The translations under genes and the position numbers were made by a program. The notes under the pieces are model-generated. The model was not told the origin of the DNA and searched no databases. It saw only the letters and a program-made list of their open reading frames with translations. A stretch of DNA of 29,212 nucleotides from Burkholderiales bacterium (lineage in GTDB: Bacteria; Pseudomonadota; Gammaproteobacteria; Burkholderiales; SG8-39). This document shows, piece after piece, positions 7,736 to 18,246 of the stretch (position 1 is its first letter; every line of letters begins with the position of its first letter). The stretch is taken from positions 1 to 29,212 of the forward strand of contig JADLDQ010000270.1 in the NCBI GenBank assembly GCA_020846575.1, read 5' to 3'.

Positions 7736-8578
7736 TCAATCCGCCGCGGGCCCGCTGCCCTGCGCAGCCTCGGCCAGCGTGCGGCGCGCGAGGCACAGGT
7801 CCTCCCAGGCCTTGGACTTGTCGGGCAGGTTGCGCAGCAGGTAGGCCGGGTGGTAGCTCACGATGGTGGGGATGCCGCGGTAGCGCAGCACCCTCCCCCG
7901 CAGGCTGGCGATGGTGGCGTCCGAGGAGAGCAGCGCCTGTGCCGCGAACCGCCCCAGGGCGAGGATGACGCGCGGCCGTACCAGCTCGATCTGGCGCGCG
8001 AGGTAGGGCGCGCAGCGCGCCACTTCCTGCGGCTCCGGGTTGCGGTTGCCCGGCGGCCGGCACTTGATGACGTTGCCGATGTACACGCCCCTGCCGCGCG
8101 CCAGACCGATCGCTGCCAGCATCGCGTCCAGCAACCGGCCCGCCTGGCCGACGAACGGTTCGCCGCGCGCGTCTTCCTCCGCGCCCGGCGCCTCGCCCAC
8201 GACCATCCATGGGGCCGCCTCGTCGCCGACGCCGAACACCGCCTGGGTCCTGCCCTTGCACAGGCCGCAGGCGCTACAGGCCGCGGCGGATGCCTTCAGC
8301 TCTTCCCAGTCCATGCGCGCGATCGCCGCGGCGCGCGGGTCCGTCTCGAGCGCTGCCGCGCGCGCCTGCACGCCGGCGCCGCGCGATCGCGTCGCGCCCG
8401 CTTGCACACGATGCGCGGGCTCCGGTGCGGCAGGCTCTACGGCCTCGGGCGCCTCGGTGGTCTGGGGCGCCTCGGTGGCCTCGGCCGCCTCGGCCCGCGG
8501 ACCGCCGGCGTCGCGACGGCGCAGGCGCCACACCGGGCCGAGGCCCATCTCCTCGAGAAAGCGCTCGCGCCGGTTCAC
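7736..8578 (-). CDS. Uracil-DNA glycosylase, family 4 type (4Fe-4S)
   Basis: The enzyme has 280 residues. It removes uracil from DNA to start base-excision repair. Motif A is GEAPGAEEDARGEPFVGQAG (about 128-147) and the motif near the C-terminus is HPAYLLR. Cluster cysteines appear as C101-x2-C104 (plus C107), C173 and C189, which fits the iron-sulfur-containing family 4 enzymes. Residues 24-90 form an Ala/Glu/Pro-rich linker with degenerate TEAP repeats, longer than in minimal homologs and likely disordered. The start ATG (8578) overlaps the rimI stop by 4 bp. Family 5 is an alternative subclass; a DNA polymerase-related label is an older name for the same family. Confidence 0.92.
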   Translation of the reverse strand: MNRRERFLEEMGLGPVWRLRRRDAGGPRAEAAEATEAPQTTEAPEAVEPAAPEPAHRVQAGATRSRGAGVQARAAALETDPRAAAIARMDWEELKASAAACSACGLCKGRTQAVFGVGDEAAPWMVVGEAPGAEEDARGEPFVGQAGRLLDAMLAAIGLARGRGVYIGNVIKCRPPGNRNPEPQEVARCAPYLARQIELVRPRVILALGRFAAQALLSSDATIASLRGRVLRYRGIPTIVSYHPAYLLRNLPDKSKAWEDLCLARRTLAEAAQGSGPAAD

Positions 8579-9036
8579 AGCTCGAGGGCGAGCACCAGCG
8601 CGTCCTCGCGCACGGACGCGCCGGGATAGTAGCCGCGGCGCATGCCGATGCGCCTGAAGCCGCAGCCGCGGTACAGGTTCAGCGCCGCCTCGTTGGAGGG
8701 ACGCACCTCGAGGAACACGCTCGCGGCGCGCTGCGCACGCGCCAGGCCGATCATGTGGGCGAGCAGCCGCGCGCCGTTTCCCATTCGCTGGCGCTCGGCC
8801 GCGACGCTCAGGTTGAGGATGTGGGCCTCGCCGGCGGCCACCGTCGCCACCGAGTAGCCGATCAGGCCCTCGGCGTCGCGGTAGAGACGGCAGGCATACC
8901 CGGCGTGGATGGAATCCCTGAAGTTGCCCCCGGTCCAGGGGAACGCGTAGATGCGCCGCTCGACGGCCATGACCGCCGGCACGTCGTCCTCCCGCATCTC
9001 CTCGAACCAGGCCGAGGGTCTGAGCAGCGCGCTCAT
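8575..9036 (-). CDS. rimI: Ribosomal protein S18 alanine N-acetyltransferase RimI
   Basis: The protein has 153 residues and a GNAT fold. The acetyl-CoA pyrophosphate loop is RQRMGNG, in the block LNLSVAAERQRMGNGARLLA. The end shows the RimI signature NEAALNLYRGCGF followed by a conserved RRGYYPG segment. RimI acetylates the N-terminus of ribosomal protein S18. The frame is open far upstream; ATG 9036 is chosen because it overlaps the tsaB stop by 4 bp (ATGA) and gives the family length. The tsaB-rimI neighbourhood is a common one and strongly supports the call over a generic acetyltransferase. Confidence 0.93.
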   Translation of the reverse strand: MSALLRPSAWFEEMREDDVPAVMAVERRIYAFPWTGGNFRDSIHAGYACRLYRDAEGLIGYSVATVAAGEAHILNLSVAAERQRMGNGARLLAHMIGLARAQRAASVFLEVRPSNEAALNLYRGCGFRRIGMRRGYYPGASVREDALVLALEL

Positions 9037-9722
9037 CTCGGTTCGCCCGCGGGACGTTCGTTCATCTTCAGCGCCACCTTGTCGCGCAAGTATATCGGTA
9101 CGGCCTCGTGCGCGCGGCGGGTGTCGCCGCTCTCGAAGCGTGCCCGCGACAGCGCCAGCACCGCGCGCGCCGTGGGCGCGAGCTCGGCGCGAACGGCGGC
9201 GAGCCGACCCTGGTAGCGCGCGGCGAGCGCCTCCGGGTACGCCGCGAAGCCGGACCCGCACCCGAGCCAGCCGCCGCCGTCCAGCGGCGGCAGCGCGCGA
9301 GGCGCGTACAGGCCGGGCGCCTGGACGGCGCGCCAGCACCCGCCCTCGCGCCGGTAGGCCGCGTGGTACACCTCGCCCATGCGCGCGTCCAGGCAGGCGA
9401 TCACCGCGTCGCCGCCGCACTCTTGGGCGAGCGCGAGCAGCGTTCCGACACCGACCACCGGCAGCGACAGCGCGAAGGCAAGACCCTGGGTCAGACTGCA
9501 GGCGATGCGAAGGCCGGTGAACGAGCCGGGGCCTTCGCCGAAGGCGATGCCCGAAAGCGCCGAAGGCGCGAGCCCCGCCTCGCCCAGCAGTTCGTGCACG
9601 GCGTCCAGCACCAGCTCCGAATGCCGCTGGCCGGCCTCGAAGTGACGCTCGAACACTTCGGCTCCGCGGCCGAGGGCGAGCGAGCAGAACGTGGTGGAGG
9701 TTTCCAGGGCGAGGATGTTCAA
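9033..9722 (-). CDS. tsaB: tRNA t6A biosynthesis protein TsaB (YeaZ)
   Basis: The protein has 229 residues and an ASKHA-type fold. It opens with the family motif ILALETST and continues with GQRHSELVLDAV and the diagnostic GEGPGSFTGLRIACS. TsaB is the scaffold partner of TsaD in making threonylcarbamoyl-adenosine at position 37 of ANN-decoding tRNAs. It is the first gene of an operon with rimI and udg, with overlapping ends. The initiator is TTG at 9722, because the conserved N-terminus starts at that codon and no ATG or GTG lies just upstream. A weak GGA is the only Shine-Dalgarno-like sequence seen. Confidence 0.95.
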   Translation of the reverse strand: MNILALETSTTFCSLALGRGAEVFERHFEAGQRHSELVLDAVHELLGEAGLAPSALSGIAFGEGPGSFTGLRIACSLTQGLAFALSLPVVGVGTLLALAQECGGDAVIACLDARMGEVYHAAYRREGGCWRAVQAPGLYAPRALPPLDGGGWLGCGSGFAAYPEALAARYQGRLAAVRAELAPTARAVLALSRARFESGDTRRAHEAVPIYLRDKVALKMNERPAGEPR

Positions 9723-9770
9723 GCTGCGTCCGTGGCAGTCGGCAGGAATGCTGCGGGTTCGACAGTACGG

Positions 9771-9807
9771 ATTTTACGGAGCGTCCCGGCGCGAACGTGG
9801 CTACAAT
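9771..9807. promoter_or_regulatory. Candidate divergent promoter elements between tsaB and the TauE/SafE gene
   Basis: The 185-bp divergent gap holds two -10-like hexamers: TAAAAT on the minus strand (9776 to 9771), about 49 bp upstream of the tsaB start, and TACAAT on the plus strand (9802-9807), about 100 bp upstream of the permease start. Neither has a clear -35 box at normal spacing. The rest of the gap shows no gene apart from a 10-codon ATG frame at 9857-9889. Confidence 0.3.
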
Positions 9808-9907
9808 TGCGCCGCCCTCGCGCGCACCCGCACAACGCCGTTTTCCCCCCCGCGTCATGACCCCTCATCGCATCGCCGCCGCGGTCTGAATCCCAGCGCC
9901 CGTCCGC

Positions 9908-10657
9908 TTGGAACTGTTCGACAACGTCTGGTTCTGCGTCATCGCGACCGTCGCGGTGCTGGTCACCGGCATGGGCAAGGCCGGCTTCGGCATGGCTGGC
10001 GGGGTGACCGTACCGCTGCTCGCCCTGGTGATCCCGCCCGCCCAGGGGGCGGCCATCATGCTGCCCATTCTGCTCGTGAGCGACGCGGCGAGCGTGTACG
10101 CCTACCGGCGCGACTGGGACCGCGCGAACATGCGCATCCTGCTGCCGGCGGGCCTGGCGGGCACCGGTATCGGCTGGGCCACCTTCAGCGCCCTCAACGA
10201 CAATGCGCTGCGCATCATCCTGGGCCTGATCGCCCTGGGGTTCGTCGCCAGCAGCCTCGCGCGCCGCGACGTCCCGGACGCGAAGCCCTCGAGGCGCAAG
10301 GGCTGGTTCTGGGGGACGGTGTCCGGTGTGACCAGCTTCATCGCCCAGTCGGGCGGCGCGCCCCTGTGGATCTACCTGCTGCCGCAGCGCCTGGAAAAGC
10401 GCCTGCAGGCGGGAACCACCGTCATGTTCTTCGCCGCGCTGAACGTAGCCAAGATCGTGCCCTACTGGTCGCTCGACCTGCTGTCCTTCACCAACGTATC
10501 CGCGTCCCTGGCGTTGACCCCGGTCGCGCTGTTGGGCATCGTGATCGGCGTGTGGCTCCAGAACCGGATGTCCGAGAAGCTGTTCTTGCAGGTCTCCTAC
10601 CTGATACTGTTGCTCACCGGCATCCAGCTGCTCTACGACGGGATTTCGAAGCTCTAA
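9908..10657 (+). CDS. TauE/SafE (TSUP) family permease
   Basis: The protein has 249 residues and about 7-8 hydrophobic segments. It shows the TSUP features: an N-terminal glycine-rich stretch (GMGKAGFGMAGG), PPAQGAAIMLPILL in the second segment, and FIAQSGGAPLWIYLLPQRL before the C-terminal half. Family members move small anions such as sulfite, sulfoacetate or other organic acids across the inner membrane; the substrate here cannot be read from sequence. The start is TTG at 9908, since a TGA lies seven codons upstream in frame and no ATG or GTG intervenes. It is 13 bp upstream of the crotonase gene, so it may share a transcript with the acyl-CoA genes. Confidence 0.88.
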   Translation: MELFDNVWFCVIATVAVLVTGMGKAGFGMAGGVTVPLLALVIPPAQGAAIMLPILLVSDAASVYAYRRDWDRANMRILLPAGLAGTGIGWATFSALNDNALRIILGLIALGFVASSLARRDVPDAKPSRRKGWFWGTVSGVTSFIAQSGGAPLWIYLLPQRLEKRLQAGTTVMFFAALNVAKIVPYWSLDLLSFTNVSASLALTPVALLGIVIGVWLQNRMSEKLFLQVSYLILLLTGIQLLYDGISKL

Positions 10658-10670
10658 CACGGAGACCGCC

Positions 10671-11549
10671 ATGTCCGATTCCGATCCCCTGCTCCTCTAC
10701 GAGGTGGGCGCCGAGGGCATCGCCACCATCACCTTCAACCGACCGCAGCAGATGAACGCCTTCTCCTGGCCGATGATGGAGGCGCTGCAGGCGATGCTCG
10801 CCCGGGCCGAAAAGGACACCGCCGCCCGCGTCATCGTCCTGCGCGGCGCGGGCCGCTGCTTCTCGGTGGGCTACGACTTCCGCGAGACGCCGCCGGAGGC
10901 CATCCGGCCGGGGCAGGGGCCCTCCGACGGCAGTCACGACCCGCGCGGCGTGCCCGAGTACGGCCGCGGCATCTGGAACAGTCGCGCCCACGTCCAGGGG
11001 CACATCGCCTACGAGCGCTTCATCTGGGACCTGTGGAAGCCGGTGATCGCCCAGGTGCACGGCTACGCGCTGGGCGGCGGCAGCACCCTCGCCCTCACCT
11101 GCGACCTCACCATGATGGCCGACGACGCGAAGATCGGCTACCCGCCCACCCGCTGGCTGGCGCCGGGCGACAACACCGCCGTGTATGCCTTCATGGCTGG
11201 GCTGAAGAAGTCCAAGGAGATGATGTTCGGGCGCATGTTCTCCGGCAAGGAAGCCGAGTCGATCGGCATGATCAACTACAGCTTCCCCGCCGACAGGCTC
11301 GAGGAGCAGACCCGCGCCATCGCGCGCCGGATCGCCACCATCGCGCCGGAGCTGCTGATGCTCAACAAGTCGATGATCAACCGTGTCTGGGAGATGATCG
11401 GCATCAAGACCGCCATGGAGTTCGCCGGCGAATTCGACTCGCTTGCGCACCTGGCGAACACCGCCCGTCCCATTAAGGAGGCGATCGACAAGCACGGTTC
11501 GCTCGCCGAGGCGATGCGCGAGCTGAACGAGCCCTGGGGTGGAGTCTGA
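10671..11549 (+). CDS. Crotonase-fold (enoyl-CoA hydratase/isomerase family) protein lacking both canonical catalytic glutamates
   Basis: The protein has 292 residues. The crotonase core is clear: ITFNRPQQMNAFS near the N-terminus, the first oxyanion-hole block at FSVGYDF (64-70), and GYALGGGSTLALTCDL (131-146). Residues aligned with the two acid/base glutamates of rat mitochondrial hydratase are T139 and P159 (segment KIGYPPT). Simple hydratase chemistry is therefore unlikely; thioester hydrolysis, isomerisation or decarboxylation are possible. A loop of about 40 residues (75-115) is inserted after the first block. GGAG precedes the ATG at good spacing. It lies 45 bp upstream of an acyl-CoA synthetase, suggesting a shared pathway with an unknown acyl-CoA substrate. 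Confidence 0.85.
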   Translation: MSDSDPLLLYEVGAEGIATITFNRPQQMNAFSWPMMEALQAMLARAEKDTAARVIVLRGAGRCFSVGYDFRETPPEAIRPGQGPSDGSHDPRGVPEYGRGIWNSRAHVQGHIAYERFIWDLWKPVIAQVHGYALGGGSTLALTCDLTMMADDAKIGYPPTRWLAPGDNTAVYAFMAGLKKSKEMMFGRMFSGKEAESIGMINYSFPADRLEEQTRAIARRIATIAPELLMLNKSMINRVWEMIGIKTAMEFAGEFDSLAHLANTARPIKEAIDKHGSLAEAMRELNEPWGGV

Positions 11550-11594
11550 GCGGGAGCCACGCGCGCTGGCGCGCGCCTGCGTTCCGGCCTGCCG

Positions 11595-13154
11595 ATGAGC
11601 GCCTGCCTGCACACCGGTCTCACCATCGGCGGTGTGCTCGCAGCGAGCGCCCGCCGCAACCCGGACAAGATCGCGGTGGTGGACGGGTCCGCGCGCATCA
11701 CCTACGGTGAACTCGACGCGCTCGCCGACCGGATCGCGAGCGCCTTGATCGCCCTGGGCGCACGCCGCGGCGTGAACGTCGCGCTGCTCTCCCGCAACAG
11801 CCTGGCGTTCGTCGCCGTGCACTTCGGGGTCGCGCGCAGCGGGGCGACGCTGGTGCCGGTCAACTTCCTGCTCGCCCCGCCGGAACTGGAGTACGTCCTC
11901 GCGCATTGCGGCGCTTCCATACTTTTCTTTTCTCCGGAGTTCGCTCCGGCGGTCCAATCGCTGCGCGCCCGCCTGCCCGCGATGGGGAGCTGCGTGTGCA
12001 TCGGCGGCGGCGGGCCCGATTGGGCGCTGGACTACCACGCACTGCTGCGCTCGGCAAGGACGCAGGCGCCGCGCGCCGCGGTGGCCGAGAGCGACGCCTA
12101 CACCATCATGTATACCAGCGGCACCACCGGCCGGCCCAAGGGCGTGGTGTCCTCGCACCGCTCACGGGTGCAGGTCGCCGTGCAGGGCGCGCTCGACTAC
12201 GGCATGCGCGCCGAACAGGTGACCCTGCTGCCGCTGCCGCTGTTCCACATGGGGGCGCTCAACACCTGCTTCATGTCGCACATGCTCTCGGGCGCCACCG
12301 TGGTGCTGATGAGCAAGTTCGACGTCGCCGAGTTCCTCGCGACCTCGCAGCGCGAGCGCGCCAGCTACTGGTTCCTCGCGCCCAGCCCGATCCACTCGAT
12401 CGTCGAGTGGCCGCGGCTCGGATCCTTCGACCTGTCCTCGGTGCGCTGGTGCATGTACGGTGGCGCGCCCATGCCGCAGGAGATCATCCGCAGGGCGGCC
12501 GAGCGCCTGCCCTCGATGCGGTTCATCCAGGGCTACGGCTCGACCGAGGCGGGCCAGCTCACGGTCGTGGGACCGGAAGACCACCCGCACCGGGCCTCGA
12601 CCTGCGGCCGGCCGGTGGTGCTCGCGCAGGTGCGGGTGGTGGACGACGCCTGCCGCGAGGTGGCTCCAGGAGAGGTGGGCGAGATCGTCACCCGCGGCCC
12701 CAACGCGATGACCGGCTACTACAAGGCGGATGCCGACACGGCCGAAGCCTTCGCCGGCGGCTGGCTGCACACGGGCGATCTCGCGCGGCGCGAGCCCGAC
12801 GGCTTTCTCACCATCGTCGAGCGCAAGAAGGACATGATCATCTCCGGCAGCGAGAACATCTACCCCAAGGAGGTCGAGGAGGTGTTGTACGCGCACCCGT
12901 CGGTGCAGGACGCCGCGGTGTTCGGCATCCCCGACGAGAAGTGGGGAGAGTCGGTGTGCGCGGCGCTGGTGCTGCGGCCCGGCGCCGTCCTCTCGGAGGC
13001 CGAGGTGATCCAGTGGTGCCGGAGCCGGCTCGCCGGCTACAAGAAACCGCGCAAGGTGGTGTTCATGGACGCATTCCCGCGTACCTCCATCGGCAAGATC
13101 GCCAAGGCCGAACTGCGCGAGCCCTGGTGGCGGGGCAGCGGGCGCAGGATCTAG
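11595..13154 (+). CDS. AMP-dependent acyl-CoA synthetase/ligase
   Basis: The protein has 519 residues of the ANL superfamily. The P-loop is MYTSGTTGRPKGVV (172-185). Later motifs are GYGSTEAG, the ATP-ribose binding GWLHTGDLA, the hinge region IVERKKDMIISGSENIYPKE, and the C-terminal catalytic lysine in RTSIGKIAKAEL. It would activate a carboxylic acid to its acyl-CoA through an acyl-AMP. The sequence resembles the FadD3-like and medium/long-chain group, but the substrate cannot be assigned. It shares orientation with the crotonase-fold gene just upstream, so the two probably act in succession. The start ATG at 11595 lies at the conserved N-terminus. Confidence 0.9.
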   Translation: MSACLHTGLTIGGVLAASARRNPDKIAVVDGSARITYGELDALADRIASALIALGARRGVNVALLSRNSLAFVAVHFGVARSGATLVPVNFLLAPPELEYVLAHCGASILFFSPEFAPAVQSLRARLPAMGSCVCIGGGGPDWALDYHALLRSARTQAPRAAVAESDAYTIMYTSGTTGRPKGVVSSHRSRVQVAVQGALDYGMRAEQVTLLPLPLFHMGALNTCFMSHMLSGATVVLMSKFDVAEFLATSQRERASYWFLAPSPIHSIVEWPRLGSFDLSSVRWCMYGGAPMPQEIIRRAAERLPSMRFIQGYGSTEAGQLTVVGPEDHPHRASTCGRPVVLAQVRVVDDACREVAPGEVGEIVTRGPNAMTGYYKADADTAEAFAGGWLHTGDLARREPDGFLTIVERKKDMIISGSENIYPKEVEEVLYAHPSVQDAAVFGIPDEKWGESVCAALVLRPGAVLSEAEVIQWCRSRLAGYKKPRKVVFMDAFPRTSIGKIAKAELREPWWRGSGRRI

Positions 13155-13174
13155 GTACTCCTGCCCGCGCCCGT

Positions 13175-13389
13175 TCACACCTGCGCGCTCGCCCCGCGCC
13201 CCACCGAGCGCAGCATCGCCTCCACCAGCGCGAGGCGCCCGGCACCGGCCGGGACGACGAAATCGACTTCGAGTCCGCGCTGATCGCGAAGGAAATAAAG
13301 CTCGCGCCGCAGGCCGACCAGCACCACGGCCGGGAACGCACGCGCCGCCCGGGCAAGCGGGCTCCCGAGCAGTCTGGGCAGGTATCCCA
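13175..13389 (-). pseudogene. C-terminal remnant of a DUF4143-type AAA ATPase
   Basis: On the minus strand an open frame contains RRELYFLRDQRGLEVDFVVP followed by AGRLALVEA. That is the signature end of AAA ATPases with a DUF4143 nuclease-like domain, where a conserved glutamate and a lysine normally follow. Here the text after VEA breaks into Arg/Gly/Ala-rich sequence and stops at 13175. The N-terminal ATPase part is absent, and upstream the frame runs into the palindrome at 13390. I read it as a decayed fragment left by gene loss or transfer. The match covers only about 40 residues. Confidence 0.55.
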
Positions 13390-13426
13390 TGGGTGAATTC
13401 CAGGATTGAATCTTGGAATTCACCCA
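13390..13426. repeat. 37-bp near-perfect palindrome
   Basis: The left arm at 13390-13407 (TGGGTGAATTCCAGGATT) and the right arm at 13409-13426 are reverse complements over 18 bp with one mismatch, which is a G-U wobble in RNA, around a single central base. It lies between the DUF4143 remnant and glgP, 90 bp upstream of the glgP ATG. It lacks a T-run, so it is not a classical terminator. It could be a cruciform, a mobile-element end, or a dimeric protein-binding site. Confidence 0.9.
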
Positions 13427-13515
13427 CCGTGCGCCGCCGAACCGCCGCTCCCGCAGCGGCCGGGGCGGCGATAAACTGGCCGGCATCCCGCACGGGCATC
13501 GGAGGCGACACCGCC

Positions 13516-16051
<2,536 letters not shown>

Positions 16052-16065
<14 letters not shown>

Positions 16066-16786
16066 ACCTCGGCGGGCGCTTTTCGGCGAAGGCGCGCGCG
16101 CCTTCCTTGCGGTCCTCGCTCTCGTCGATTTCCAGCAGTCGCACCATCTCCGGGTAAAAGCGCTCGGCCGGCGTGCGCGCGAGCGTCTGCTCGGCCACCC
16201 GCTTGATTCCCGCCACCACCAGCGGCGCGCCCGCGGCGATCCTGAGCGCCATCTCCCGCGCGACTTCGGCGTGGCGGCCCCTGGGCACCACGCGGTTCAC
16301 GAGTCCGACCTGGAAGGCCCGCTCGGCGCCCACCGCTTCCCCGAGCAGCAGCATCTCCATGGCGATCTTGTGCGGTATGCGCGACACCAGTCCCGAGGCA
16401 ACGCCGCCGAAGGCGCCCACGTTCACCTCGGGAAGGATGAACCGGGCATCCTCGGCAGCCACGCACAGATCGCACAGCATCAGGTAGAGCATGGAGGCGC
16501 CCGCGCACCAGCCCGAGGCCGCGAAGATCACCGGCTTGTCCAGCGCTACGCCGATGCCCGGCAGGCTCTTCCACAGCGCCTTGGGCGGTTCGCGCAGGTC
16601 GGCGCCGGCGGAGAACGATTCGCCCGCCCCGCACAACACGGCGGCGCGGTCCTCGCCCGCCGCGAGCCGCTGCCACGCCGCGCGCAGGCCCTCGCACACC
16701 GCCTGGTCGATGGCGTTGCGCTTCTCGGGACGGTTGAGGGTGATGGTGGCGACGCGGTCCTTGGATTCGTACAGTACGGCGCTCAT
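16052..16786 (-). CDS. Enoyl-CoA hydratase/isomerase family protein
   Basis: The protein has 244 residues with a crotonase fold. It has ITLNRPEKRNAID at the N-terminus, the oxyanion-hole block SFSAGADLR (58-65), and SGWCAGASMLYLMLCDL in the centre. The position of the first hydratase glutamate is L100, whereas the second is retained as E120 in ARFILPEVNVG. Single-glutamate members include isomerases and carnitinyl-CoA-type dehydratases, so a plain hydratase is not assured. The start is ATG 16786, with GGAGAAACC just before it; the frame extends nine codons further up. It is monocistronic and convergent with glgP. Confidence 0.86.
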
Positions 16787-16983
16787 GGTTTCTCCGGGAA
16801 GCGGCATGCGCAACGCCGGGAGTCTATGGCATCGGCACTGCCGCGTCCCGCCGCAACAATCGTGGCGATGGGCGAGAAGGCCTTGGCGTCCCCGTCGGCG
16901 CGGCTCTCGAGCGCATTCTCGCCATCGGCGCGGGCGTCGGCGGCCCGGCCCCCGGTACGGCGTGCGCCGCAGAGCCTGGAAGG

Positions 16984-16999
16984 CGATATCTCGAAATCG
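16984..16999. promoter_or_regulatory. Imperfect 16-bp palindrome upstream of the crotonase gene
   Basis: CGATATCTCGAAATCG pairs as CGAT-TC/GA-ATCG with one mismatch and is more AT-rich than its surroundings. It sits in the 285-bp gap (16787-17071) between this crotonase gene and the DUF1501 gene, about 200 bp upstream of the crotonase start. It could be an operator for a dimeric regulator. The rest of the gap shows no gene. Confidence 0.2.
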
Positions 17000-17071
17000 A
17001 GTCGCCCCTCGCCCGGCCGATCCGACGCCTGTCGCAGGCGGCCGGCGCGCGCGTGCGCGCCCGTGACGAAC

Positions 17072-18235
17072 TCAGGCCCTGAGGATGGGAAGCGGCGCGA
17101 AGCGCCCGTTCAGCACCGGCGCCGAGGGCATGCTCCACCAGCCCTCCAGCGCCGTCGCGTACAGGCTGCGGAAGTCCACCGCGAACGGCAGGTTGCCGTT
17201 CTCCAGCCGGTCCAGGCGCGGCGGCTCGCCGTACAGCCCGCCGTGCACCCGCCCGCCGGCGGCGAAATGCACGCTCGCCGTGCCGTGGTCGGTGCCGCTC
17301 GAGCCGTTCTCGGCCGCCCGCCGCCCGAACTCGGCGTAGGTCAGCACCAGGGTGTCGTCCCACAGCCCGGCCGCGACCATCGCCGCGCGATAGGCGGCGA
17401 TGCCCTCGGCCAGCTGGCGCAGCAGGCTGGCGTGAACGGCCGCCTGGTTCTGGTGCGTGTCGAAGCCGCCGAGCGAGAGCCGGTACGCCGCCACGCCGCT
17501 GCCGGCCTGCGCCACTTCCGCGGCGGCGCGCAGCGCGTTCCCGAACGGGCCCGCCGGAAAGTTGCCGCCCGCCGGCGCAGCGGCGGGCAGGCGGGCAGCC
17601 GCCTGCGCCACGTCCGCCTCGACGGCGAGCACGTGCCGCAGGGCCGCCGGACCGCGCGCCGGCGCCGGCGCCGCCAGCCGCGCCTGGCGCTGGAAGCGCT
17701 CGGGGTCGGCGAGCGCGATGGACCGCGAACCCGCCAAGGGCCCCAGGGACTGCCCGCCCAGCGACACGCCCGGCGCCGCGAATCCGGCCGGCACGGGGTT
17801 CGCCTCGAACGCGCGCGCGAGCCAGCCGCGCCGCAGGTACTCCTCGGCGCGGGACGCGGTGTCCCAGATCTCGATGGAACGGAAGTGCGACAGATTGGGA
17901 CTCGGATAGCCCACGCCCTGCACCAGCGCCAGCTCGCCCGCCTGCCACAGCGGCAGGAGCGCGGCGAGCGCGGGATGCAGCGCCTCGCGCTCGGAGATCT
18001 GCAGCAACTGTTCGCGCGCCAGGGCGAGACGCGGCCGCAGGCTCGCGTACTGCGGGTCGGCAAACGGCACCAGGGTGTTGAGCCCGTCGTTGCCGCCGTT
18101 CAGCTCGATGAGCACCAGCCGGCGCCGGTAGTCGGCTCGGCGCCCGGCGGCGCGCGCATCCGCGGCGCGCGCGCCGTGGAACCACAGCGAAAGCCCAGCG
18201 CCGGCTGCGAGCGTCACGAATTCGCGGCGGCGCAT
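17072..18235 (-). CDS. DUF1501 domain protein, Tat-exported
   Basis: The protein has 387 residues. Its N-terminus MRRREFVTLAAGAGLSLWFH has a twin-arginine motif and a hydrophobic stretch ending near ARA, indicating folded export to the periplasm. The mature part shows the DUF1501 blocks LIELNGGNDGLNTLVPF, SHFRSIEIWDTAS, GGFDTHQNQ and GTDHGTASVHF, which make it an alkaline-phosphatase-like sulfatase-fold relative. The molecular function is not established for the family. It lies 11 bp downstream of a DUF1800 gene, the usual partner. The ATG at 18235 gives the Tat signal directly. Length is normal. Confidence 0.9.
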   Translation of the reverse strand: MRRREFVTLAAGAGLSLWFHGARAADARAAGRRADYRRRLVLIELNGGNDGLNTLVPFADPQYASLRPRLALAREQLLQISEREALHPALAALLPLWQAGELALVQGVGYPSPNLSHFRSIEIWDTASRAEEYLRRGWLARAFEANPVPAGFAAPGVSLGGQSLGPLAGSRSIALADPERFQRQARLAAPAPARGPAALRHVLAVEADVAQAAARLPAAAPAGGNFPAGPFGNALRAAAEVAQAGSGVAAYRLSLGGFDTHQNQAAVHASLLRQLAEGIAAYRAAMVAAGLWDDTLVLTYAEFGRRAAENGSSGTDHGTASVHFAAGGRVHGGLYGEPPRLDRLENGNLPFAVDFRSLYATALEGWWSMPSAPVLNGRFAPLPILRA

Positions 18236-18246
18236 GCCCACGCCTC

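Noticed and set aside
8274..8531. Separate minus-strand small gene within udg
   Set aside because: It is another frame of the Ala/Glu/Pro-rich udg linker and shows only Arg/Gly-rich composition.
9857..9889. Ten-codon ATG frame upstream of the TauE/SafE gene
   Set aside because: Too short, with no ribosome-binding site, and it ends 18 bp before the permease start without overlap.
11561..11574. GCGCGC-TG-GCGCGC inverted repeat between crotonase and synthetase genes
   Set aside because: Short GC palindromes occur by chance in DNA of this composition, and there is no T-run.
13390..13426. Rho-independent terminator for the acyl-CoA synthetase gene
   Set aside because: The stem is strong but no T-run follows on either strand, and it lies about 235 bp past the stop; kept only as a palindrome.
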